Positions 1 to 12,100 of a DNA stretch of 64,000 bases are shown here, in pieces. Origin of the DNA: Dactylonectria macrodidyma (taxonomy: Eukaryota; Ascomycota; Sordariomycetes; Hypocreales; Nectriaceae); assembly GCA_020744425.1 (NCBI GenBank), contig JAGMUV010000001.1, positions 5,394,001-5,458,000 on the forward strand, written 5' to 3'. Within the stretch, counting starts at the first letter, position 1; each line of letters opens with the position of its first letter. The translations under genes and the position numbers were made by a program. The notes below the pieces were generated by a model. It did not search any database. It was given only the letters and a program-made list of their open reading frames with translations, and was not told the DNA's origin.

Positions 1-1046
1 GGCGATGGTGATGGTCGTTGAAGGGGGGGAACGAAGGCCTCGAGGTCGCGGGGGAACTCAAAATATCGCCGCCCACGATGTAAGAGCAGAAAGACAAAAT
101 GAGCCTGGCTCCTGGGCTTTGGTAATTAAATAGTAATATAGGCATAAATTTTCTCCGGGGGCGCAAACGAGAATCAGTGCTTGACATGCAGGTGAGAACA
201 AACTGAAAACTGCCCTCGCCAACTGGCAGGCAGCTGGTAGTTGAAGACTCAAGCGGGCTCCAAGTCGGTTTGAGGAGATGGTCAGTGTTGAGAATATGCC
301 GCCTGGTAATTCACTGGCGCTGGCTTCACATCCCTAATCGAACGGCAATCCAATGATTTGAAAGGCTTCCATTCATCAGTCATTTGACTGATCACTACCT
401 CACTTATCATGCTCCGTTACTTACTACCCTCCACCCCATCTCAACTATGCTCGTTCTCCGATCCTCAAATCTCATGTCTCCCACCAACACCGTGTAGAGA
501 CTAAAGATGATACCAATTACAGTAACTCATATCCTCCACATTCAGGAACCAGCCCTTACTCCAATGCAACAGGGTCTCATCCCGCTTCTGACAACCATGT
601 GCCAAACGCTGCATGTTTGTGTCATTGTGCACCGTCAGCTTAGTGTTGTGTCGTTTCCTCCGAAAGGTGAGATCCCCGGGCTGGTCCAGACCACCGAAAT
701 AGAATCAAGAAAAAGGTGACACGCAAGAATTTTATATGATCGAGAAACTCCGTGGCCGAGGTCCAAAGTGCAACTATTCAGACAAAGCAGGAGCCGGCCT
801 AGGCAATAATCCAGAGGGTTTTCCCTTTTTAAGTTCAAGAGGTAGTCGAGGGATCGAATTGAAGTAAAGAGTAAAAGAAAAAAGCCGCCGCGAAAGGGGG
901 CCATCGAATGATGGATTATGTTCAAAACGTTAGGAACACCATGCGCGGCCAAGCTCGACATCCTACCAAGAATCGAGCAGTCGGAAAATGTCTACCGCGC
1001 AAAAGAATATTTATATACGACTCGTCAAGGAATAGCAGGCATCCCT
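1..1046. other. gene-free stretch downstream of palI
   Basis: No reading frame here resembles a protein family or has plausible splice structure. The part near position 1046 is probably the 3' untranslated region of palI. I see no repeat or RNA gene. Confidence 0.5.
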
Positions 1047-3199
1047 TTACATGCTACCTGGAGGGTATGCGCTGCCTGGGACCATGCCTCCTCCCTTTGA
1101 CCGAGCTCCGGGTAGTTGGAAATCAGGGTTATCCAAAATCATATCTTGTCGTTGCTGTTGTTGGTTCACAGGCCTTCGAGTAGGGGGACCCTGTTGATAT
1201 GGTACTGGTGGAGGGGGGTTCGGGCTCGGGTTCCAGCGAGGGTTTACTCCTCGTTGGGAAATAGAGGTAAACGTCGACTCAGCGGGACTCCGAGTTCCCG
1301 GGTTGTTGACGTGAATATCCTCGTAAATAGGCTCGATCGGGGGTGGAAGGTTGTTTCCCGTGCCAGGTGGAGTATTAGACGCGAATCGAGGATCGACATC
1401 CTCATAGTAGTTGCCCGCAGTATTGGCCTGTGGAGGTGGAGACGTGTGCCCTACGGGTAGCTCGGCAGCTTGGCGGCCTAGGACCAGCGGAGATGGAGCT
1501 CGAGGTGAGCTTCTTCCACTCTGATTCCATCCTGCCCGGGGTGGCGCGTATTGCCTACTCTGGTCAGACGGGCTTTCATGCATCAAGGGCGAGGGGACAT
1601 ACTCATCACCACTATACCTGCTGCTTTCGGTCATGTAGGTATCATGTCGGTTCGGAGGCATCATGCCCTGCTGCAAGTTAATCATACCAGCCACGTCGGA
1701 ATCACTTTCGCGGATAAGGTTCTTGTCGCGTTGGCCAGCCGGGGATGCATCCATCTCAATAGCCTGTCCTCCTATGGTTGCTGGCTCAGTGCCTGGTAAT
1801 GGTGGGGGGGATTCGGCTCGGGGAAGACTAGAGACAGTGGATACGGTGGCGTATGAGTTGTATCCAGCATTGACGCTTGGCATCGATGGGTTTGCTGAGT
1901 TGTATCCGTTTGATGGCTCCGAAGGCTGCTGGTCGTAAGTCCCATATGCTTCAGCAGGAGATGGTCTGCGGTCGTATGGCATATTGTAGCCCGGAGGTGG
2001 GCTGCGAGCTCCCCTCATCCCACCTGGGCCATAGGCTCCCCTCGGAGGCGGCCCATACCCTCCACGGCCTCGCGGAGGGCCATAGCCACCTCGATTCTGA
2101 GACCCATACCCTCGCCCTCGCATTGGTGGAGGTCCATAGTTGTCTCGTCCATAACCACCTCTTCCACCACGATAGCTTCCTTGTGGTCCCAGATCTCTAC
2201 CCCTCATGCGCTCATTCGAAGGGCCTCTCCGGACTCCATATCCATCCTGAGGATCGTTGATGGGGTTTCCATACTGGTCCCGAGATCCTTGTCTTCGCGG
2301 GCCGTTGTTGAAGGCAGCAACCTCTCCAACGTTGGCCGTGTCGTTCACGGGAATAGGCGATCGGTTGGAAGTAGTGCGACGGGTCAAGGGAATGTTCTCG
2401 TCGCTAAGCTGGTCATTCTTGGCCTGTTGGTCGTAGGTTGCAAAGCCTGGGATGTTATCCGTGGTCCCACCGTTGGCTCCGCTCACAGAAGGAATGGTAG
2501 GTTGTCTAGCAACTTCTTCGGGCGGCTTTGTCTGACCGGTTCTGTTGTAGTAGTTCTCGCCACTCATCTCGGCATTCTCAGCGATGCGCTTCTGGCGATC
2601 CTTTCTACCGATTAGTGTGCGACGCATAGCACAAGTAATTAATCCACTCAGGGCGACGAGGATCGTAGCAGCAAGGACAATGTATGAGCCCCATGCCAAA
2701 TGAGGGACGAACAGAAGCACGTCGATCAAGAAAGCCAAGAGACAGACTAGGAAGTCGATGAAGATGAAGATGAAGACAACGAGCAAGTATCTCGAAGAGT
2801 GTGCTGGGGCGTGCATGTGGCCGATCACGGCCATGATGAACAGGACAAGGGTCAATAGCGCTGCAACTGGATGCACAATCAGGATAGCTGAGAGTGTGGT
2901 GCGAACTCCAGAGGGTAAGTCAAAAGATGAATCCTCGAATAGGTCGCCTATACAAATGTCAGATCCGTCGTTGGACGTTAAAGGATTCGTATCGATGCGG
3001 TGTACGTACTAGTATCGTAACCAATCCCAATATTTGTACAGCCTGAGCCTGATTGGCAAAATCCAAAAACGCCAAAGGTGACGCCGTTAAAGTCGCCAAG
3101 CGGGATGGCCTCTATAATGGGAACTGAAAGCACTGCAAGAAGGAGAAGCGCGAAGGCTATGCCCATCATCAACGCCAGAGGCGTTGCTGGCCGCAACAT
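1047..3199 (-). CDS. palI: pH-response regulator PalI/Rim9 (SUR7/PalI family membrane protein)
   Basis: Two exons (3199-3010 and 2947-1047) joined over a 62-bp GTACGT...TAG intron give 696 residues. Seen: an N-terminal membrane segment after the start, an extracytoplasmic loop with a CQSGSGC-like cysteine pair, then three closely spaced hydrophobic segments (about residues 75-190), the four-segment PalI/Rim9 topology. The remaining ~500 residues are hydrophilic and disordered, with an arginine-glycine-tyrosine-proline block (GYGPP and RGRGG repeats) and several PPPP runs. In the ambient-pH pathway PalI/Rim9 helps place the PalH/Rim21 sensor at the plasma membrane, leading to PacC/Rim101 processing. 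The spliced frame reads through the junction as GYDTSDLFED, which supports the intron. The long tail is typical of filamentous fungi; the RGG-like block is unusual for a membrane protein. Confidence 0.9.
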
Positions 3200-6100
3200 G
3201 GCTGCGGTGCGCTAAGCGCTTATCGGTAGCGAGAGGTGAACAGCGAGGTAGGCAGCCGACGTCTTCAAGACGCGGGGACGGAGAGTCTTAGACTCAGCAA
3301 AGTACTATCCTCAATAGGTCGGTTGTGCGGAGTCGTAGCACTTGGAAATCTCATGGGTTGAAGCAGATAAGTCGTTGTCGGAGGTAGTAGCGGTTGTCGT
3401 TGCGAACATTAATAGCGTAGGCGGCTCTTCAAGTAGCGCAAGTCATTCCATCAATCCATCAATCCTCCTCTATGCGTGACTTCTTCCACCTTTCCTCAAC
3501 AATGGTGTCGACTGTCGGATATCGTAGTTGGTGTCGACGTTGGAGTTGTCGTTGGAGCTATAGTCGCGCAATTCGGTCCAGCAATAGCACCCGGGCGATG
3601 GCTGGTTCGCAACGGGGCCAGCGCGCAGTGTCGTCGAGACAGTCGTGGATTTCGTGCTTTGAAGTCGTCGTGGACCTGCGTCGTCACTCGCAAGGCGCAA
3701 TAAGGGACGATGCTTGAGAAGAGTGCGTCGACAGAGTACGAAGCACAGGAGGGTGGGTGGGTGTCCGGGATCACTGGGGGTCGGGGGGGGAGACCTAGAC
3801 GGGTGCAACGTCTACCGCTTAACTTTTGGTGGCTTAGCTTGGCTTCGGGGGCGCTACTATGCCAGGGACGGATGGTGGAACTGCAACATCAGAGTGCAGG
3901 GACAGTTGGAACAGATGTGTTAGGCGCACAAAATAGTAGGAAATAGTGGGAACCCTATCGCAGGTGTCCACTGTATGCTCTCAGGCTCTGAAGTCTGAAC
4001 TGCTAAACTGCCTGGGCTTTTTTAGCTCACGCCCATGCCAGGCCAGCGGAGGCCAAGCCGGGGCGCTCGAGGCCCGCCCTGAAGCGGAGAGAGAGCCCCC
4101 ACTCCAGCCTGGAACGATTGCGACACAGCGTCTGAGCATCACAGCTGGGTCTCGTCTCCACTAAACCAGGCACCTCGAGCCTGCGAATAAACGCAACCAA
4201 CCCACAGTACCTTGATAAGAGAACGCAGATGCTGCACTGTGTTGCCTTGTCCGGGATGGGGTGCGTGTACACATACTACTGTTAAGGTAGGTATGAAGGT
4301 AAAATGTGTAAGTTGCATCGTGGATTTGACAGGCTGCCTTCCCGTCTCCCCTCGACAACAAAAAGAACGCTCCTATCGCTTCCCAGTCAGGCCGATGCAT
4401 CTCAGGCCAGAAGCCCTGTCTAAAAGCACGTTATCCAACGCCCGTCGACGGGGGCAAGTGACGTCCCAGTGGCTGAAGAGGGTTCTACAGGGCTGGCCCC
4501 CTGTCTTAGGACTGGCCTGCTATGGAAGGTACAGCGGAGCGATGAGCAACACCAACTCCAGACCAGGGTCTGCTAACGATGCCCAGGCCAACAAGAGTTA
4601 CAAGACTTGTCCAGCTGGGGATACCACCAATCGCGCAAGGCGTGGGCGTCATCCGTCGTACGAACTGGCTCTCTTGCGTCTTGGTCTACATGCTACAGAC
4701 TGCACGTAGCGATGTTTTCGTCTAAACCCCGTCCTAATGCCACTTGCCCGCCCTTGCTGCACTGCTGCGCCGATCTTGCCAGCACGACTTGGGAATGCGA
4801 ATGACAGCATCATCCACCGCCATTGTCACCTCAATTCAGACCGATAACCAATTGTCTGTCCAAGACGTCAACAAGAAAAGGCAGGTCACTGACCAACCCG
4901 CAAACAGACAGGGGGTCCATGATGGCAAATGGTCTCTTGACTCAAAAATAAGATCTCGCGGCCCTCGGAATGTCCCAGGAACATGCCAGATGCCATGCTC
5001 CGCAAACTGCCTGTGTTTGGTTTGACGGAAATTGGCTCTCCCACTGGCACAGCGGCCTGGGCCAAAGACGGACGCGCACGCGCAAGCGGCCAACGAAAGA
5101 CGAGCAACACCTGACCTTGATCACGAATTCCAGACTTGCCTTGCCAAAAGCTGCCCTCATTCTACTTGGCAATTACGTATCACCAGCGAGACTCAACGTA
5201 CAGGGAGTTGAGGCTACGGAGCGAGCCTTCCCGCACAGACAAAAGCCAAGTTATCCCCAGTCCAGGCTTGTTTGGCTTCAGCCAAGACCAAAGCCAAGGA
5301 CGGTGATGCCCCGGTGTGGTGCAAATATGCTTCCCACCATGCATTCAGACGTGATTGTGCAGACACCACATCATAGTGCATCTGCTCTTCAACCTGTAGA
5401 TCACTCCTGAAAACAGAGGTCCGCCCTTCACCAATCTCTTTCAGGTTCGCCCTTGTCGACCGAATCAAACGACCCAATCTGGGTGTGGCCACGCAAAGCC
5501 AGGGCCACAGCCAGGATCAAAACCAGGATATGTGCATCAATCTGTGACGGCCCGATGTTCCTGGGCCGTCACCCTCCACCAATGCCACGCACCACACGCA
5601 TGTCGCTCACACCTTGCGGGTCGATTTACCGCCAGGTTGAGACAAGCATCTACTGGCAACAGCTTGCATGAAAAAAAAGGATGAAATCAAGAATAACGTG
5701 GCTGTGTCCTGTGGCTGTCGCAGATGATGGGCGATCCTCAGTTTCATGTCCATTCTTGACACCAGAGAGCGAGGCGAGCCGAGTGCTATGTAGATAGCCC
5801 ACCAGGATGTGTGCATGTGTGCATGCTATCTGGAAATGAGCACTAAACCCTTGTAACTTGTGAGTGAATGACAGGTCCAACGTTCACGCGTCGCATCGCA
5901 TCGTCGCGTCGCCGGTTTAGTACACGGCGCAGCAAACATGCGTCTAGAAGCCGGCCCCCACTGCACGAACCACGAACCACAAGGAACCACATCACGACAT
6001 TGCCTTGATTCATGTTATGCCTGTGCCTGCTTCCACTTCTGCAGTATGCACAATGACAGATACCTGCTCGGTAGTTACATGAGGCTTTCGCCCACGCGCT

Positions 6101-6440
6101 GGAGTAACATCAGCCAAAGGGTCACCACAGCCACAACCTTACACCGTAGCCAGACGGTGTCTTACACCCATGGAAGAGACCCGGCCTGGCAGGAGCCGAT
6201 TTAGAAGAAATGCAATGATTCGTACACTCCAAGCAATGATAATATTGCCATCGGCTCTTCAAATTGGCATGATCCAGGCTTCCCCGGGGCCGTGTGTCTC
6301 AGCGGCGCAAGTCAATGACGATAGCAAGAGCCGTCCATCACACTAGCTTTTATCGGGGTGGAGATAGCCTCCAGCACGGTAGGGTAGATGCCACAAAAAG
6401 GTCTCGGATATTTCTCCATGCCGAATGAAGTCGGTGGTCC

Positions 6441-6466
6441 ATTAACGAAACACATCATTCGTTAAT
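6441..6466. repeat. perfect 9-bp inverted repeat, 8-bp spacer
   Basis: ATTAACGAA at 6441-6449 is matched by its reverse complement TTCGTTAAT at 6458-6466. It lies about 700 bp upstream of the ABC1-family gene. It could be a dimeric-factor site or chance; no family assignment is possible. Confidence 0.6.
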
Positions 6467-6735
6467 TTCAACTAGACAGTAGGCCCAGCTTGACGGGGTC
6501 TGTCAAAGAGTACGGCAAGCTTACTCTCGTCGTTGGACAATCATAAATTCACCACATTGGGTTCCGGTGGTGGGAACTACCCTAGACTTCCGCGACAACG
6601 CTGGGACACTTCCAACTCGCTGCTAGTACACAAATAAAATAATTGTTCTTTTTTGTGTAATCGAGACAATAATAAACATGGCGTTTTGCGAGGAGGCCAT
6701 GGGTATTCACATACCGCACGAGTCTATACGAAACT

Positions 6736-6879
6736 CGGATACGGTGAGACAATATAATGTTAACCGACTAGGGCTGTATCTCCAACCGATAAGTTACTTA
6801 ACAACCCTCGCGATTCCGTATCCGCGGTGTCTCCGCGGCCATTTGCCAGCTTGCACGGAAGGATCCGTATCTCCGTATC
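6736..6879. promoter_or_regulatory. cluster of CCGTATCC-type motifs
   Basis: GGATACGG (near 6737), CCGTATCC (near 6816), CCGTATCT (near 6863) and CCGTATCC (near 6872) occur within about 140 bp, in both orientations, ending about 280 bp before the ABC1-family start codon. The spacing and repetition suggest binding sites for one factor; the factor is unknown. Confidence 0.4.
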
Positions 6880-7160
6880 CCGAGTCGGGGATCGGTGTGA
6901 TTCTGTTCCGCAGAACCGCATGAAGTGGTCGCGTGCCGCCAGTCAATTCTCCGACCGGACCCGGCGATAAGCTGGCTCCGGCTTTTTTTTTTTCGTTATC
7001 GGACGTCATGGCTTCCAACTCCTCCCAGCTGCAGGACTCCCCCCCCCTTCGCACAATTCTTTCTGTTTCTTTTTCCCGTCTTTCAATGGTTCGCTGCGAA
7101 ATCACGCTCATGACATTTGATCGCCGACGACGAACCTCTCGCTCCTGACCGTCCACAGCC

Positions 7161-9196
7161 ATGTTGCGCCACGGCTTGCTGGGTGTCTCGAGGGCGACCC
7201 GCTGCCTGGCCTTCCGTCCCCGAACCGCCTTCTCGCCCGCTCCCCCGCGCCGGCTACAGTCCGGAGGTCCTTACCAACCGATGCGACCGCCGTCACCTGC
7301 CGAGCTTGGTGCTCCGAAGGCAGCTAAAGAGTACCGACGTGGCCGACGGTGGGCACGGCGCCTGGTGACTTTCTCCGTGGTGGGCGGCGTCGTCTATCTC
7401 GCGGACCGGCAGGTCTACGCCGGCGGCTTCATGCGGTCGCTGCGCACCTTCGGCACCGGTCTGATCGTCGCCTTCGACTACAAGCTCAACTTCAGACCGG
7501 AGCCGTTGACTGGAGGCAGCGTCCAGGACCTACACCTGCGCAACGCCGAGCGGCTATTCCATCTGCTGCGGGCCAATGGCGGCCTATATCTGAAGATTGG
7601 ACAGGCTATTGCTATGCAGAGTGCCGTGCTGCCACCTGAGTTTCAGAAGATGTTTGGCCGCATGTTCGACGATGCGCCGCAGGACGATTGGAAAGACGTC
7701 GAGGCTGTAATTCGCGAGGACTTTGGTGGCAAAAGTGTCGAGGAGGTGTTTGGTGTCAGCTTCACTGGAAAGGAGGGCATGGGATTGATGGAAAGACAGG
7801 CGCGGGCTAGTGCAAGCGTTGCGCAAGTTCACTGGGCGAAGTTACCAGACGGCCGCGAAGTGGCAGTCAAGATTCAAAAGCGAGAGATCCAAAAGCAGAT
7901 CTCATGGGATTTGTGGGCGTTCAAGTGAGTTGAGGGACCCCTCCTTCACACCCAAGACTTACCAAAGCTGACACATGGAACAGAACTGTGACATGGATCT
8001 ACTCAAGATGGTTCGACCTACCGCTTTACACACTGGTACCCTTCATCACGGAGCGGCTAGAGCTGGAGACAGACTTTCTCAACGAGGCCAAGAACTCGGA
8101 GACGATGCGGGACCTCGTCAACTCCGAAAAGAGCCTCAAGGGGCGTGTCTACATACCGACGGTGTATCCCGAGTTCACTACGAGGCGAGTATTGGTAACC
8201 GAGTGGATCGAGGGCGTGCGCCTCTGGGACAAGAAGACTATGACGTCGAACTGGTATGGCGGCTATGGCAACGGCTCACCTGGAGCTGGACAGCCTCTGC
8301 CCCCTGTTGATATGGTCAAGGTCCGACGGGAGCTCCGGACAAGGCCGTACCATGAGAAGCTCAAGCCGGAGCGCCAGGAGTGGCGTGGAAGACGAGGACG
8401 CGGCGGCCTCGGCCTCTCGACCAAAGAGGTCATGACGACCATGATTGATCTGTTTTCGGCGCAGATCTTCAAATGGGGAGTCGTCCACTGCGACCCCCAC
8501 CCGGGCAACATCTTTATCCGCCGGCTGCCGAACGGCCGCTCAGAGCTGGTGCTCATCGACCACGGGCTGTACGTGTACATGTCGCAGAAGTTTCGCCACG
8601 AGTACGGCACGTTCTGGAAGGCGCTCATGACGTTCGACAACAAGACCATCACGAAGGTGACGGAGGAATGGGGCATCAAGGCGGCGGATCTGTTTGCGAG
8701 CGCAACGCTGATGCGTCCGTACGAGGGTGGCGACTCCTCGACGCGCGACAAGTTCATGCAGGAGCTCGAGGGTTCAACGCCGGCGGAGCGGCACTACGCG
8801 ATGCAGCAGCGGATGAAACAGGGCATCCGCGAGATCCTGACGGACGAGGAGAAGTGGCCCAAGGAGCTCATCTTCATTGGGCGCAACATGCGCATCGTCC
8901 AGGGCAACAACCAGTACCTGGGATCGCCCGTCAACCGCATCAAGAAGATGGGCGAGTGGGCAAGCCGCAGCCTGTTCGAGGACCCCAACGTGCCCTGGAG
9001 GCTGCGGCTGCAGAACCGCTGGCGCCACCTCCTGTTCAAGACGGTCATGACCGTGACGGATGTTGTCTTTTACGTCTTCAAGCTGCGGCAGTGGCTGGGC
9101 ATTGGCGGCGGCATGGAGGACGAGATGGAGAAGCGCATGAAGGACGTGGCACAGGACTTTGGCATCGAGCTACAGCACGAGGTGTTTGAGGGATGA
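7161..9196 (+). CDS. mcp2: mitochondrial ABC1/COQ8 (UbiB) family kinase-like protein, Mcp2/Cqd2 type
   Basis: Exons 7161-7924 and 7984-9196 (59-bp GTGAGT...CAG intron) give 658 residues. The N-terminus is arginine-rich and lacks acids, as in a mitochondrial presequence, and is followed by a hydrophobic segment near residues 70-87. Family motifs seen: KxGQ (K145-I-G-Q148), an alanine-rich loop ASASVAQVH, VAVK lysine, catalytic HCDPHPGN (423-430) and DHG metal-binding motif. UbiB proteins are atypical kinase-like ATPases. The order of motifs and the phrase GLYLKIGQAIAMQ fit Mcp2/Cqd2 (ADCK1-like), an inner-membrane protein tied to coenzyme Q distribution and mitochondrial lipid balance, better than Coq8. 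A polar, arginine-rich insert of about 50 residues precedes the catalytic loop. Confidence 0.88.
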
Positions 9197-12100
9197 ACTG
9201 TCGCACTCTGGCGTTGGGGGAAAGAAGGGTTCCAAGAGAGGAACCCTCTATGAATGTATAATGTAGATCCAACCGCTCCTCTATATACGGAAAACGGGCC
9301 TTGTACAACTTACATAGATGATGGGCCGGGTATTCTGCTCTTCGGTAACGGCGTCAGAGGAGTTGAGGCATAGAGCCTCATGGCGATACTAAACAACACC
9401 ACACTGATATGATCATTTATCAACTTAAGACTCTGGCGCAGTTGTGAAAACAAAGGATTAATTTGTTCCCACTGTGGATGACGAGAGCCGAAACAGGAGT
9501 GCGTGGCGAGTGCTGGATCTTGCTTGGTAGTTGAAGTTTGAACCCCAGCCCGCACAATCTTGATTCTATTTCTGGCCAGGAACCCGTGGGTTTCACCAGA
9601 AGGCCAAATTCATGCTGCACGGCTCTGAAACACGAGGAGGTGCTTACATCTCACAGACGGGACGCGGCATGTGTTGTATCAAGTAGAGCTGCATGAAGTG
9701 CAAGCGCGCGCTGAAAGAGCGGATATTAGCCTGTGGTTTGATGTCATGGACACGGCCGAAATGGGGTGAAGCGACGGATGATGGCGCGACCAAAGCGGCA
9801 GGAAAAGTACGTAGAAGGCAAAGCAAGGCCGGTGCCACTTAGGCGGTGGACACGCTTTAGTTGTTGAATGGGAGAAATCATGCTGATCTGGCGGGTTGGG
9901 CTCACGTTTCGTTTCACATCCAGATCCAACGTCCCGCCTCAGTGGCTGTGGCAGGGATTCAGCTTCGGCACTGTCATGAGCCTCAGGTCCAACCAGGCTG
10001 GCTTTTGAGGAAGTATAAAAAAAAAGGGAGTGGGAAAGGCGAGTGCCAAGCGGTGGGCCGGGGGTTGATTGATTAAGTTGAACATCAGGATTCTTGCCAA
10101 GGTAAGTCAGGCGCGCTGTCATGTCGGTGGATCGGAGACAGTTTCACTCGAAATTGCCATTTCCTAATGAGATGGCCGTTGAAACGGGGACGCGGGACTA
10201 GATTAACGGGACCTGGGGATAACGGAGGCGGAGGCAGAGGGTCTTGCCAGGAGACGGCGCGAAAACTTACAATGTCATTTCATCCGAGCTAGAGCGACGT
10301 CTTGCTCCGCAGCGCAAGGGATCGGCCGAGGCGAGGAGGAAAGATGGTTTGAGTCGATGATATCTACGCATTAGACCGCCAGGCTAGTCGGGTGGTTTGG
10401 CCCACAGCCCCACGATTCCGTAAGACGAAAGGGCTTAACGTGGTTCTATCGAGAACAAGTCGCGATCCAACATGCAGGCAGCGCAGCCAAACACGTGGTG
10501 GTAGTGAAGGTGGTGTATGAAATGCATATCGCGCCCCATGGGTTGGAGCATTATTGTTCCAGACCTTGAAAGGGCTGGTGAAGGCGTCGAAAGCCGTCAG
10601 CTGCAGTGAGTAACTTAGGTAGTGAGCAATAACTAACTGCAGGGCCACAGTGGCAAGGCGCCAGCAATACAAATGCACGAGTGATGAAGCGGATGGAGAT
10701 GGCGTGGAGTGTTGTGCTGGTGTTGGCGCTGATCATACGAGATCAGGCTGCGAATCCATCATCCTGAACACCCGGTTATGTGCAGTCGTACCTATTGTAC
10801 AGTACCATGGCATTGGATGTCGTTCGGTCCAGTGTAATTGCTCGCTTCTGCAGCACCAGCTTGACCAGGCTCGCGGCGGCGGCAGCAGAGCTGCAGAGGG
10901 GACGAAATTGTCCGAGGGGCGAAGCTAGCGCCTCAGGGCTCCGTTCAACACGCTGGAACAGCCCAGAGGTTGAGGCCTGGGATCCATCCCCCGAAACCTG
11001 CCTGCCTGCACTGCCGGCAGAGGAAACATGAATCGCCTGCATTAGTGAGCCAGGTAGCCAGGTCATGATAGGCGATGTTTCTCAGGGCTGGGTTAGGCCT
11101 GCCGGGTATTTGGAAGCGCGTGGGAAACGAATGCCACCTCTGTGGTGATAGAGTTGAGCATGGCTGGCAGCAAGACGAGCCGAGCCCGGATCTAATAGGC
11201 GCCTCCAACTCACGGCGCGCCCATTTCGAGAGTCCAGAGTCGAGACTTGGAGCGCCTGCCCTATCGAGAAACACATCCTAGAAACGTCTTCTGCCGTCAG
11301 TCTTCGTCAACGGCTCGGCCGTCCGCTTGCGGATTAGTGGGTTGGGCCACCATGTGCTGTGTTGCCGGTGGTGCATTGTCGGCTGTTGGAGTTGAATGGA
11401 GTCTACATTCCTGAACCGGGACTACTGTATGTACCAGTGGAGCTGGCGATACCGGTACCTGCAGAAGCGTGTCCCAGCCTGGTGGAGAGTATCGAAAAGC
11501 TGGAGCCGGCGGGAGCTGAGAAGGGCTGAAGTCCGAGATCGCCTGGTGGTCGATCGCTCTCTTACTCACTGATGACAGGACAACTCCCGTTCACAGCATC
11601 GTGTATCCCAGAGTCTCCGTATAAAGTGGTTGGTAGTGGCCGGACTGGTCGACAACATGAGCTTTGCTGTAGGGTCTCAAATTGGCTGGGGACCGAACAC
11701 CCCGGCTTAGTGCGTTTTGTCTCGGGCAGCGACTCTCGAGTCCCTAAGACAAGACAAGACAGCGTCACGACAAGGCTCCCGAGTCCCGCTCTCACGGGTT
11801 GATGAATTAATAATGAAACAAAAAAAAAGGAACGGAAAGGAAGCGGGCGTGAACTGGCTGCGCATCGTCCCCGATTGATGCATGTCCGATTTTTGCTCTG
11901 TGTTCTATTGCTCTTCTCAGCGTGTTCCACGAGCACAAGACGGGAGAGAGCAACCTGGAAATGTGTGTGAGGTTGCCATTTAAAGTTACCCTCCCACCTG
12001 CCCCTTTTATTCCGTCTTGGCTTGTCGGGTTGAGTGGGGCGTGCAGAGGAGGTGGAGTCCACCCGGAGTTGGATGAGGCACGTACCTTTTATGACTTGGA

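Larger units (their letters stand above)
3200..7160. other. 4-kb gene-poor intergenic region between divergent genes
   Basis: This holds the 5' regions of palI (left) and the ABC1-family gene (right). Open frames are short, mutually overlapping and resemble no family, so I call no gene. The part next to the right-hand gene has an 11-T tract near 6983, a C8 tract, a 9-bp inverted repeat and a cluster of CCGTATCC motifs, listed separately. No transposon ends or RIP-like AT enrichment are obvious. Confidence 0.5.

Noticed and set aside
8473..9189. 238-codon plus-strand frame overlapping the ABC1-family gene
   Set aside because: Frame-shifted shadow of the real exon, rich in Ala/Arg/His from GC-biased third positions.
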